A stretch of 13,112 bases of DNA from an uncultured Eubacteriales bacterium (GCA_902766085.1 CACXCH010000019.1:1-13112); one strand, 5' to 3'. Shown: positions 5,703 through 13,077, numbered from the stretch's first letter. Notes: generated from the letters alone by a model not told the origin. Numbers and translations: made by a program.

Positions 5703-6710
5703 ATGGAAAAAAGATTTATTTATTATCCAGATATAATTCTGAAGTTTCTTGAAAATAATGGATTAAATCCTAAATTCAAAAATAATGCATATATTTCCAA
5801 CATAATTGCCGATGATATTATGGAGGAAGTGTATGAAACCAAGGAAACTTATGGGCTAAAAGACCTTTTACAAGCATTAAAAATGTATTTAACTGCAAAT
5901 GTCAGGAACGATTGTGATGAACAATATTTAAATAAATATGACAGAAACTCAACTATAGTAATTCCAAGGACCATTTTATTAATAGACAAAGATGGAAATT
6001 TGCTTTTTAGGCATAAAACGAGGATTAATCACAGTGTAAGTGGAGTAGAAAGAACGGACTTTGATAGATACTATATAATAACAGATAAAAAACATATTGC
6101 TATTATAGACTATTTGGAACAGCTATCAAAAATGCAAGTTCCAGATGAAAAAAATATTTATAATATATTTAGTGAATTAACTTTTAGACAATACAATGGA
6201 TATGGACTCGAAACTGATTTAAAATGTGCTCATCAGAGAGCTAAGTTAATATCGCCTGCACAGTTTGGAAAGGCAAGTGATGTTTTAAAGTCTATTGAAG
6301 GAAAGAAAAATTTAGAGTTTCTCTCTAAAATTTTTGAAACAGGAACTCATAGAAAGAAGGATTTAATAACATTTGATTTCTATACTTATGAGGCAAATGG
6401 CAATTACTTGATACTAAACTCAGATAAAATAATAAAAAAATATAGATATGAAGATTTGTCAAAGATAAAAGAACCAATTAGCCAATTAGAAAATCCAAAG
6501 GATAGTTTTTTATCATATAGAAAATATCAATATCCTTCAGGAATGATTCAACGTGGAATAGATAATATACCAACATTTGATGAAAATTCTTATTACGCTT
6601 ATTCATATATGCCTGATTGCGAAAGGCAAAGATATATTGATACAATAATAGAAGAATCAATGTATAACGACAGTTTTAGAGCAACTTATGATGATGGAAA
6701 AGATAGATAA
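5703..6710 (+). CDS. Protein of unknown function, soluble, 335 residues
   Basis: I do not recognise a family. The gene is clearly real: extended -10 promoter, AAAGGA nine bases before the ATG, and balanced composition through 335 residues. The protein has no signal peptide or membrane segment and is predicted to be cytoplasmic. It looks mixed alpha/beta: a helical N-terminus (to about 70), a strand-rich middle (about 85-135, with TIVIPRTILLIDKDGN followed by LLFRHKTRI and RYYIITDKKHIAIIDYL), and a charged, tyrosine-rich C-terminus (KYQYP, SYYAYSYMPD) ending in acidic residues. No catalytic motif can be claimed. Its last codons lie in the first unit of the repeat at 6705-6906. The downstream glycosyltransferase is probably on the same transcript, since there is no terminator between them, but that does not reveal a role. 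Confidence 0.8.
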   Translation: MEKRFIYYPDIILKFLENNGLNPKFKNNAYISNIIADDIMEEVYETKETYGLKDLLQALKMYLTANVRNDCDEQYLNKYDRNSTIVIPRTILLIDKDGNLLFRHKTRINHSVSGVERTDFDRYYIITDKKHIAIIDYLEQLSKMQVPDEKNIYNIFSELTFRQYNGYGLETDLKCAHQRAKLISPAQFGKASDVLKSIEGKKNLEFLSKIFETGTHRKKDLITFDFYTYEANGNYLILNSDKIIKKYRYEDLSKIKEPISQLENPKDSFLSYRKYQYPSGMIQRGIDNIPTFDENSYYAYSYMPDCERQRYIDTIIEESMYNDSFRATYDDGKDR

Positions 6711-6906
6711 AAACGAAGAACGGAGGGTATGATCATTTAAATGCACCATACAATACTAAATGAAAGAAAAGAGATAAAACCAAGAAGGGAGTGTATGGTC
6801 ATTTAAATGTATCATACAATACTAAATGAAAGAAAAGAGATAAAAACGAAGAAGGGAGTGTATGGGCATTTAAATGCATCATACAATGCTAAAATGAAAG
6901 AAACAA
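6705..6906 (+). repeat. Triplicated ~67-base translation-initiation module
   Basis: There are three tandem units: 6705-6771, 6772-6837 and 6838-6906. Each has AGATAAAA(A)C, a purine-rich Shine-Dalgarno-like block (GGAGGG or AAGGGAG), a minicistron of three sense codons (ATG 6729, 6795 and 6862, reading MII, MVI and MGI), its TAA, and an ATG directly after it (6741, 6807, 6874). The palindrome CATTTAAATG spans that stop/start junction in all three, and in units 2 and 3 it lies inside outer arms TGTATG and CATACA. From 6741 a 21-codon frame ends exactly where ATG 6807 begins. From 6874 a short frame (MHHTMLK) ends in ATGA, overlapping the ATG at 6894. One-base indels between units change the reading frame. 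Confidence 0.85.
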
Positions 6907-8435
6907 AGATAAAAATGAAAACAATTTTTGGAATTTTAATTTTGCTAGGGAGTATATTTGTAATTTTACCATGTTTTCATCCATATATGTGGTTTGATGA
7001 AAGCTACACAATTGCTATAATACAACATCCTGCTAAAGAGATTTGGACAATTGCGTCAAATGATGTTCATCCGGTATTTTACTATTTTCTAGCAAGAATC
7101 ATTATGAAGATAACTAAAAATATAGTTTGCGTGAGACTAATTTCGTGCATTCCTATAATTATAATGTCTATTCTAGGCTATACTCATATTAGAAAAATGT
7201 TTGGAAACAAAGTTGGACTATTGTTTTCATTTTTAGCATTATTTTTTCCAACAATAATAGTTTATAGCGGAGAACTAAGAATGTATACTTGGGCAATGCT
7301 ATTTGTGACAATTATGTCAATCTATGGTTATAGGATATATGATGGAAAAAATGAGCAAAAACAAATTAAAAATAACAAACTAAAGATGCTTTCAAAAACT
7401 AAAAACTACCAAATTAAGGATTGGATTATATTTTCTATTTTTAGTTTATTATGCGCATATACTCACTACTATGCTTTAGTTATTGCTGCAATTGAAAATG
7501 TAATGCTTCTTATTGTTTTCATAAAGAGAAGAAACAAAACAAATGTAAAAGCAGAATTAATATCAGCTTTAGTACAAGTAATATTATATTTGCCTTGGAT
7601 AAGCATTTTACTAAAACAAGCAAGGGGAGTATCAGGCGGATATTGGATAGGAAAAGTAAGTATAATTGATGTAATTAAATTTGTTTTTACCGGAAGCTTA
7701 GGTGGGACAGTATATATTCAAAATAAAATCGCTATACTATTCTCATTTGCAATGCTAATTTTTTTAATCTATTTACTTTGCAAAAATTGGAAAAAAGAGT
7801 CGTCAAAACCTGCCAAACTTGTTTTATATGTTTGGGCTATACTTTTAATATCGATTGGCCTAATAAGTTTAATAATGTGGCAAAGCATTTTTTATGAAAG
7901 ATATTTGTTTACTTTAATAGGATTATTAATTTTCCAAATTGCATTATTAGCTTCAAAAGAAAATAAAAAAGTAGTTGCAATATTTTGCCTATGTATTTTA
8001 ATGATTTCTACAGCAACTAATATTAATTTAATAAATATAAATTATGACCAATCAAATAAAGACCCGATTGAATATATTGATGCAAATGTAAAACCAACTG
8101 ATTATGTAATAGTATGGAATAAAAATGGAGTTGGCTCTGGCTTTTCAACAATAGCCTGGATTCTATCAAAATGCTATTGCCAATATAACAATATTTATTA
8201 CTATAACATATTAAATTGGACTACTGAGGAAGCATATAAAGCTTATGGAAAAACAATATATAATTTAGATGATATTAGCAACTTATATGGTAGATTATGG
8301 ATTGTAAGTAGTGATGGACTAGAAACAGAATTTATTTCAAAATATAGTGATGCAAAAATTGTAGAGCAAAAGTCATTTAAAACAAAATACCATGATTATG
8401 AATATCAATTTACATTGATAGAAAGAAACGAGTAA
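6894..8435 (+). CDS. GT39-like integral membrane glycosyltransferase (GT-C fold)
   Basis: Predicted to move a sugar from a polyprenyl-phosphate donor to an envelope acceptor on the outer side of the membrane. Hallmarks of the GT39/ArnT-like group are present near the N-terminus: MWFDESYT with the acidic pair D35-E36 in the first external loop, NDVHPVFYY (56-64), and the later SGELRMY motif. About ten hydrophobic segments follow, then an extracytoplasmic C-terminal domain (about 380-513). Donor and acceptor are not known. The frame is open from ATG 6807 (542 residues), but that extension merely translates the tandem repeat. I prefer ATG 6894, which overlaps the stop of a short upstream frame as ATGA; ATG 6915 is also possible. 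None has a well-spaced ribosome binding site. A strong terminator follows. Confidence 0.85.
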   Translation: MKETKIKMKTIFGILILLGSIFVILPCFHPYMWFDESYTIAIIQHPAKEIWTIASNDVHPVFYYFLARIIMKITKNIVCVRLISCIPIIIMSILGYTHIRKMFGNKVGLLFSFLALFFPTIIVYSGELRMYTWAMLFVTIMSIYGYRIYDGKNEQKQIKNNKLKMLSKTKNYQIKDWIIFSIFSLLCAYTHYYALVIAAIENVMLLIVFIKRRNKTNVKAELISALVQVILYLPWISILLKQARGVSGGYWIGKVSIIDVIKFVFTGSLGGTVYIQNKIAILFSFAMLIFLIYLLCKNWKKESSKPAKLVLYVWAILLISIGLISLIMWQSIFYERYLFTLIGLLIFQIALLASKENKKVVAIFCLCILMISTATNINLININYDQSNKDPIEYIDANVKPTDYVIVWNKNGVGSGFSTIAWILSKCYCQYNNIYYYNILNWTTEEAYKAYGKTIYNLDDISNLYGRLWIVSSDGLETEFISKYSDAKIVEQKSFKTKYHDYEYQFTLIERNE

Positions 8436-8494
8436 AAAGATAGAACTAGTCAAGTAGTACATCAAATTACATTAAAAGAAAAAAACATAAACTT

Positions 8495-8539
8495 AATGCC
8501 CCTAAAAAATAACTTTAGCTATTTTTTAGGGGCATTTTT
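8495..8539. terminator. Strong terminator between convergent genes
   Basis: A 17-bp perfect stem (8495-8511 with 8520-8536) with a GCCCC/GGGGC core and an 8-base loop is followed by T on the + strand. It ends the glycosyltransferase transcript and lies 46 bases beyond the end of the - strand gene at 8585. On the - strand the T-tract after the stem is poorer, so it may stop that transcript less well. Confidence 0.9.
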
Positions 8540-8584
8540 ATGTAACAAATGGGTATCTTAATTTAAGTTTCAAAAAGATTTTTT

Positions 8585-9151
8585 CTATTTTTTATTAATA
8601 GTTTTATTGTTATGTAGTTTTTTGATTAAGTAGTAAAGACAAACAATTATTGCTATTATTAAAACGATAATGAAAACTCCAGCCCATCCAAAGTGAGAGA
8701 CAACTTTACTACCAACTGACATTATAATACCAGCTAAAATTACACCAAGAGAAACAGCCAATATACTTGTTTTAAAATCTATATCAAGAATACTTGCAGC
8801 AAGAGTGCCTGTCCAAGCGCCTGTACCAGGAATAGGGATACCAACGAATATCATTAAAGCCCAAAATATTCCTTTGTTTCCAGCACTTTCTTTTAATTTT
8901 TCTCCTCCTTTTTGACCTTTTTCTAAACAAAAAGTAAAGAATTTTCCAATTACTTTTTTATCCTTACCCCATTCGAGAAGCTTTCTTGCAAATAGGTAAA
9001 TAAAAGGTACAGGAAGCATATTTCCAATAATAGCAACTATATAATAAACAAAAATATTTAAACTCATACTTTCAGCTATAGGAATAGCACCCCTTAACTC
9101 AATTAAAGGTAGCATTGAAACTAAAAAAACAATTAAGTAATTTTTAAACAT
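8585..9151 (-). CDS. Small multi-drug export family membrane protein (PF06695-like)
   Basis: At 188 residues with about four hydrophobic segments, it matches the family named putative small multi-drug export protein. The diagnostic motifs are PLIELRGAIP (15-24), GNMLPVPFIYLFARK (43-57) and GIPIPGTGAWTGTLAA (104-119); the first and last look like re-entrant, proline- and glycine-rich loops. The export function rests on the family name; the real substrate is not established as far as I know. The C-terminus is a membrane helix followed by a short basic tail. AAAGGA (complement of 9164-9169) lies 12 bases before the start, the same spacing as in the neighbouring CDF gene. It lies 142 bases downstream of the CDF gene on the same strand; a TATAAA-like -10 (complement of 9264-9269) may give it its own promoter. 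Confidence 0.88.
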   Translation of the reverse strand: MFKNYLIVFLVSMLPLIELRGAIPIAESMSLNIFVYYIVAIIGNMLPVPFIYLFARKLLEWGKDKKVIGKFFTFCLEKGQKGGEKLKESAGNKGIFWALMIFVGIPIPGTGAWTGTLAASILDIDFKTSILAVSLGVILAGIIMSVGSKVVSHFGWAGVFIIVLIIAIIVCLYYLIKKLHNNKTINKK

Positions 9152-9213
9152 AATAAAATTTATTCCTTTTAATGTATTTGGATTTTTAAATTAGGCTAAC
9201 CCATAAACCGTTT

Positions 9214-9236
9214 ATTTGAATTTAGGCCTTTCAAAT
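9214..9236. promoter_or_regulatory. Dyad in the leader of the - strand membrane protein gene
   Basis: ATTTGAA (9214-9220) and TTCAAAT (9230-9236) are a perfect 7-bp inverted repeat with a 9-base centre, inside the 142-base gap between two - strand genes. The motif TTAGGC occurs directly repeated at 9191-9196 and 9222-9227. It could be an operator or leader hairpin; no known riboswitch was recognised. Confidence 0.35.
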
Positions 9237-9293
9237 CAAGTCTAAATAAAACAACAAGCACATTTTATAATATAAAAGCAAAAAAGTAAAGTA

Positions 9294-10157
9294 TTATATT
9301 GGATTTACGTGAACAATTGTTAGCTGCACATTATCAAGACTGGTAATCCTATATTCTAGACTATTAGCAATACGATGGCTTTCAAAAGTGGACATATTTC
9401 CGTTAACAAATATTGAAATAGAAATCATATATTTAGAGCCTACAGGAGAGGCATTTAGATGATTAATCTTTTTTATTTCAGGATATTTTTTAACAATCTC
9501 AAGTATCTGATTCCTAGTTGTTTCATCAATTGTTTTATCCATCAAAACATTATAGCTTTCTAGAAAAATAACAACTGCTGAATAGAATATGCATATTGAA
9601 ATTCCAATACCGACAATATTATCAAGATATGTTATACCAAATTTTGAAGCAATTATTGAAATAAGCGTAAAAAAGGTTATTATCATATCATTCCTATGAT
9701 CTTTCATATTTGCCTCAAGCAAAATGTTCTTATGTTTTTTATAATTGAACATAGTATACAAGAACAAGCCCAATTTTACCAATATGGTCAATAAAGCAGA
9801 TATGACTAAATAAATAGAGAATTCTATTTTTTCATTTCCAAAGAAAACTTGAGAAATATTTTGGACTAGAAGCTTATAAGAAACTATGATCATTGAAATA
9901 GAAATAAGCATGGAGTAGATATACTCGGCTTTTCCATGACCTAAGTTATGATCATTATCACTAGGAACACTAGATATTTTATTACCAATTAATGTCATTA
10001 GAGAAGAAAAAAAGTCAATAGCACTATGAAAACTATCTGCAATCATTGATTGACTATGAAAAGCAAAGCCAGACATTGCTTTAATTATAAGTAAAAACAA
10101 ATTGCCTGCAATTCCTATAATTGCAGATTTTTTAGTATCTTCATATTTGGAATCCAT
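9294..10157 (-). CDS. Cation diffusion facilitator (CDF) metal exporter
   Basis: CDF proteins export divalent metals such as Zn, Fe or Mn in exchange for protons and work as dimers. The six-helix core starts at about residue 11. The TM2 metal site is in SMIADSFHSAIDFF, giving H44 and D48; the cytoplasmic loop has DHNLGHGKAEY (69-79); TM5 has DHRNDMI with D153 and D157, where the common form is HHRSD. A C-terminal cytoplasmic domain (about 208-287) with ferredoxin-like pattern ends in VHVNP. TM2 HxxxD is typical of zinc transporters, while TM5 DxxxD recalls manganese ones, so specificity is open. The frame is open to ATG 10193 (299 residues), but AAAGGA (complement of 10170-10175) serves the ATG at 10157, so I use the 287-residue start. 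Confidence 0.92.
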   Translation of the reverse strand: MDSKYEDTKKSAIIGIAGNLFLLIIKAMSGFAFHSQSMIADSFHSAIDFFSSLMTLIGNKISSVPSDNDHNLGHGKAEYIYSMLISISMIIVSYKLLVQNISQVFFGNEKIEFSIYLVISALLTILVKLGLFLYTMFNYKKHKNILLEANMKDHRNDMIITFFTLISIIASKFGITYLDNIVGIGISICIFYSAVVIFLESYNVLMDKTIDETTRNQILEIVKKYPEIKKINHLNASPVGSKYMISISIFVNGNMSTFESHRIANSLEYRITSLDNVQLTIVHVNPI

Positions 10158-10206
10158 TTTAAATCTAATTCCTTTCTTAATTTGGGTCATCAATGATTAA
10201 AAAATA

Positions 10207-10224
10207 TTTTAATTCAAATTAAAA
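10207..10224. promoter_or_regulatory. 18-base dyad upstream of the CDF gene
   Basis: TTTTAATT-CA-AATTAAAA is an inverted repeat with 8-bp arms and a 2-base centre, about 50 bases before the preferred CDF start. Its size suits a dimeric regulator, such as a metal sensor, but A-T-only arms can arise by chance in this sequence. No clear CDF promoter was found. Confidence 0.3.
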
Positions 10225-10360
10225 CCTTTTTTATTATCTATATGCTAATTAATGAATATTAATGATATTCTTCATAGATTTAAAATTTCAAAAACAGCTT
10301 TCTTGATATGAATACAACAATTCAAGATTGTAAAAAATTAAAAATAGTAACCACTGATAG

Positions 10361-10377
10361 TTAAGAAAATTTCTTAA
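10361..10377. promoter_or_regulatory. 17-base palindrome ahead of the 10458 promoter
   Basis: TTAAGAAA-A-TTTCTTAA is a perfect inverted repeat with 8-bp arms, ending 9 bases before the -35 box at 10387. Its position suits an operator or activator site for the membrane-anchored protein gene. Confidence 0.4.
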
Positions 10378-10386
10378 AATAAGGTA

Positions 10387-10415
10387 TTGATAAAACTAAA
10401 AAGTTATGCTAAATT
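10387..10415 (+). promoter_or_regulatory. Probable promoter of the 10458 gene
   Basis: TTGATA (10387-10392) is separated by 17 bases from TAAATT (10410-10415), which matches four of six -10 positions and is preceded by TG at 10407-10408 as in an extended -10. The leader would be about 35 bases with AGGGAG at 10444-10449. Confidence 0.5.
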
Positions 10416-10457
10416 AGAACTAGATTATTAATAAAAAAGAAAAAGGGAGAGTTTAAA

Positions 10458-10997
10458 ATGAAAGATAGTACAAATGAAGAAGACATTTCAAAAATTGAAA
10501 AAAATCACAACAAGAAAACAATTTATGACTATTTAATGATAGTTTTAGTTATATTAATAGTAATTCTTACGATAAATTTAATGACAGGCTTAAGCGCGAT
10601 AAAACCTGTAACTACAGAAAACTTTGTAGCTATTATGCAGGAAAATGGGTTTACAATTAATGAAAAAGATGATTACTTAAGGGCAGAAAATAAAAGAGTA
10701 GGAGTGATTGTTGATTTTTTTGAACTTATAAGTGAAAAAACAGCAGAATCGTACTATCAACTGATGATGGAAAAAATGGGAACGACAAAAGCTTTGGGAC
10801 AGGATGAATTAAAATATAGCCAGAGCGATGATAAAATTAACAAATTACATTATGAAAGAACAAATCTCACAACAAAATATAGTCAAAATTATAGTCAGGT
10901 TGCTATAGTTAGAGCTCAAAATACTATTGTTGTGATTTCAGCTAATACATTAGAAAAGATAAATGATACATTAACATTAATGGGATATTTACTATAA
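10458..10997 (+). CDS. Single-pass membrane-anchored protein of unknown function
   Basis: I do not recognise a family. The 179-residue protein has a charged, lysine- and glutamate-rich N-terminus (1-22), one strong transmembrane helix (about 23-45, TIYDYLMIVLVILIV followed by ILTINLM) and a probably extracytoplasmic domain (about 50-179). Whether the helix is a signal anchor or a cleaved signal peptide cannot be decided; no lipobox cysteine is present. The outer domain seems to alternate helix and strand: NFVAIMQENGFTI and SYYQLMMEKMG as helices, then YSQVAIVRAQNTIVVISA as a strand pair near the end. AGGGAG (10444-10449), eight bases ahead, fixes the start. It has its own likely promoter, with a palindrome just upstream. 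Confidence 0.8.
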   Translation: MKDSTNEEDISKIEKNHNKKTIYDYLMIVLVILIVILTINLMTGLSAIKPVTTENFVAIMQENGFTINEKDDYLRAENKRVGVIVDFFELISEKTAESYYQLMMEKMGTTKALGQDELKYSQSDDKINKLHYERTNLTTKYSQNYSQVAIVRAQNTIVVISANTLEKINDTLTLMGYLL

Positions 10998-11114
10998 AAA
11001 CAATTAAAATAATATGAGGTTATTAATTAAAATAATGTGCAAGATAGGAGTAATGCAATTAAAATTTTTTTCATATAATTGCTTCATAAAATATTTTAAA
11101 TTTGGAGGCTAAAT

Positions 11115-11681
11115 ATGAGTAAAGTAAAATGGAAAGCAGGAACATTTGAATATCCAATTCCTGCAGCACTAGTTACATCTGGAACAATGGAGAACTCTAA
11201 TGTAATGACTGTTGCTTGGACAGGAGTATTGAATACTGACCCAGCAATGGTATACATCTCGGTACGTCCATCAAGGTATTCTTATAACATAATAAAAGAT
11301 AGCAAAGAATTTGTAATTAATTTAACAAATGAAAAGCTTGCTTACGCAACAGACTGGTGCGGAGTAAAAAGTGGAAGGGATGTTGACAAGTTTAAAGAAA
11401 TGCATTTAACAAAGCAAAAGGCCAATTTTGTGAAATGTCCATTAATAGAGGAAAGCCCGGTATCTGTTGAATGTAAAGTAGAAAAAATAGTTCCATTAGG
11501 CTCGCATACGATGTTTATAGGTAAAGTGTTATCAATAGATGCAGATGAAAAATATATTGATGATAATGGAGCCTTTGATATTTCGAAATGTAACTTGATT
11601 GCCTATGCCAATGGTGGATATTATGCTTTAGGCAAAAAGATAGGGACATTTGGCTATTCTGTAAGAAAAAAGAAAAAGTAG
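11115..11681 (+). CDS. Flavin reductase-like / flavoredoxin family protein
   Basis: The 188-residue protein fits the FMN-binding split-barrel flavin reductase-like group, soluble and cytoplasmic. Typical features in order: PIPAALVTSGTMENSNVMTV (14-33), where a conserved strand and the small-residue turn bind flavin; DPAMVYISVRPSRYSYNIIK (42-61); EFVINL (65-70); the mid-protein segment SGRDVDKF (86-93); CPLIEESPVSVECKV (108-122); and HTMFIGKVL (131-139). The C-terminus (YANGGYYALGKKIGTFGYSV) resembles flavoredoxin-like members in anaerobes, which are thought to use FMN for electron transfer. The electron partner is not shown by the context. GGAGG at 11104-11108, six bases ahead, fixes the start. 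A TATAAT at 11074-11079 is a possible -10 with a poor -35. A terminator follows. Confidence 0.88.
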   Translation: MSKVKWKAGTFEYPIPAALVTSGTMENSNVMTVAWTGVLNTDPAMVYISVRPSRYSYNIIKDSKEFVINLTNEKLAYATDWCGVKSGRDVDKFKEMHLTKQKANFVKCPLIEESPVSVECKVEKIVPLGSHTMFIGKVLSIDADEKYIDDNGAFDISKCNLIAYANGGYYALGKKIGTFGYSVRKKKK

Positions 11682-11700
11682 AGGTATAAATAATTCTAAC

Positions 11701-11760
11701 AACGTAATATTTAAGTTTCTCATAAGTAATTTTATGGGTTATCTGAATATTACGTTTTTT
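11701..11760 (+). terminator. Terminator of the flavin reductase-like gene
   Basis: AACGTAATATT (11701-11711) pairs with AATATTACGTT (11746-11756), an 11-bp perfect stem; an inner CATAA/TTATG pair (11721-11725, 11732-11736) shortens the loop. Six T (11755-11760) follow. Confidence 0.8.
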
Positions 11761-11894
11761 AATGTAATACAAAAGAAACTATTATCTGACTCAATCGAGT
11801 ATGAAAAACAAGAGAATCTTATAAAAGTAAATCCTTAATTTATAATATTATAAAATATTTCAAATAATGGGGACAAAGCAGATTTAACGAAATA

Positions 11895-11930
11895 TTACAA
11901 AAATGTTACAAAAAATTAATATTTTTGTAA
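11895..11930. promoter_or_regulatory. Three phased copies of TTACAAAAA
   Basis: TTACAAAAA occurs at 11895-11903 and 11906-11914 in direct orientation (11 bases apart, one helical turn) and inverted as TTTTTGTAA at 11922-11930. The last two make a 25-base dyad. They lie just upstream of the TATAAT at 11953-11958, where a regulator of the following gene could bind. Confidence 0.45.
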
Positions 11931-11952
11931 TTAAATTATGATAAAAATAGTA

Positions 11953-11958
11953 TATAAT
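11953..11958 (+). promoter_or_regulatory. Candidate -10 box of the last complete gene
   Basis: A perfect TATAAT lies 42 bases before the GGAGG at 12000-12004. No good -35 box is present at 16-18 bases, so the promoter may depend on an activator. Its position inside the longest open frame argues that translation starts further downstream. Confidence 0.4.
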
Positions 11959-12012
11959 TTATTTGTAAAATTTTATAGAAATTTACACAAAAAAGTCATG
12001 GAGGCAATTAAT

Positions 12013-13077
12013 TTGCTGATGGAAAACAGGGGAATAAAAAAACAAGTAATAAGTGAAAATGATAAAAGTATGATTGCATCGTATGTATCTATGAATTTAT
12101 ATACAAGATTTCCGGACCTAAAGCTTGATTTCTATACATTAATGCGCTCTATTCAAAATTTAGATATGTATGTTACTGATTTAAGGCATGAAAGAATAAA
12201 ATCATATTACTCATATAAAGAAGGTGCAATTTATTTTGAAAGAAGATTAAGATTTGACGATATAAAGAAACTTGCCGTTAAAGAGTGTTTGCATTTTTTT
12301 CAAGAAGTAAGAGACAAAAGAGGGATATTGTATAGATTTGGAATTGGTAGAAACATAAATGAGAAATTGTATGGCGAGGAATTAAATAATTCTGCAATAG
12401 AACTTATGACACATTATGCTTGCAATGAAAGAACAATAAAAACAAACTATTGTGGCATAATTGTTAACGCTAGTATGCTAACTTCAAACCCTTTGAATTA
12501 TTGTTTAATTAGCCAACTTGCAAATTTGATAGGTTTTAAGCAATTGATAGACAGTACTTTTTATTCAAAAGACGATTTTACAAATGAATTTAAAATGAAG
12601 CTAGGAAAAAGCAATGTTTTAAGAATAGAGAAAGGCTTTGATATAATTTCTAAAGAAGAGAAAGAATTAGCAAATGCTGAACTTGAGATGCAAGAATATG
12701 GATACCAAGAAATAAAAGTCCAAAAGAAAATAAATAAAATAAAAAATAAAATAAAAAAGGATTTTTTTGGTACTCAAAACTTGATTATTAAAGCATATTT
12801 TGATAAAAAAATTAAAAATATTTTAACGATTGATGATGCCAAACATTGTAGAGTTCAACTTTATAGCTTTGTAAATTATATTGGAAAAACAGATGACTAT
12901 ACTTTCTTTAATGAATATTATGTAGAAAAAATGATTGAGCTAGAACAAAAATTTAATGAATCAAATCAAAATGGTTTGTCAGTTATAAAAAGAAATAGAA
13001 TATCAATAATTTTTAATGCATTAAAAAATATATATAAAGTAAAGAAACGCGAAAATGTGTATATAGAAAACAAATGA
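12013..13077 (+). CDS. Protein of unknown function with a degenerate zincin-like motif
   Basis: No family is recognised with confidence. At residues 90-94 KECLH stands in a helix where a zinc protease would have HExxH, and about 30 residues on comes LYGEELNNSAIELMTHY, where a third ligand region would be expected. I infer a relative of small metalloprotease-like proteins that has lost the first histidine; this is tentative. The C-terminal part (from about 200) is lysine- and glutamate-rich and probably helical. There is no signal peptide or membrane segment. The frame is open from ATG 11938 (379 residues), but that start has no ribosome binding site and overlaps a TATAAT. GGAGG at 12000-12004 sits eight bases before TTG 12013, which I prefer; ATG 11998 and ATG 12019 are alternatives. 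Confidence 0.72.
   Translation: MLMENRGIKKQVISENDKSMIASYVSMNLYTRFPDLKLDFYTLMRSIQNLDMYVTDLRHERIKSYYSYKEGAIYFERRLRFDDIKKLAVKECLHFFQEVRDKRGILYRFGIGRNINEKLYGEELNNSAIELMTHYACNERTIKTNYCGIIVNASMLTSNPLNYCLISQLANLIGFKQLIDSTFYSKDDFTNEFKMKLGKSNVLRIEKGFDIISKEEKELANAELEMQEYGYQEIKVQKKINKIKNKIKKDFFGTQNLIIKAYFDKKIKNILTIDDAKHCRVQLYSFVNYIGKTDDYTFFNEYYVEKMIELEQKFNESNQNGLSVIKRNRISIIFNALKNIYKVKKRENVYIENK

Noticed and set aside
6807..6893. Genuine N-terminal extension of the glycosyltransferase
   Set aside because: These 29 codons are a translation of the tandem repeat, the Shine-Dalgarno block is 15 bases from ATG 6807, and the family usually begins just before the first membrane helix.
9152..9293. Manganese (yybP-ykoY) or other riboswitch between two membrane transport genes
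   Set aside because: Only a short dyad and a hexamer repeat are visible; none of the conserved riboswitch core motifs I know could be placed.
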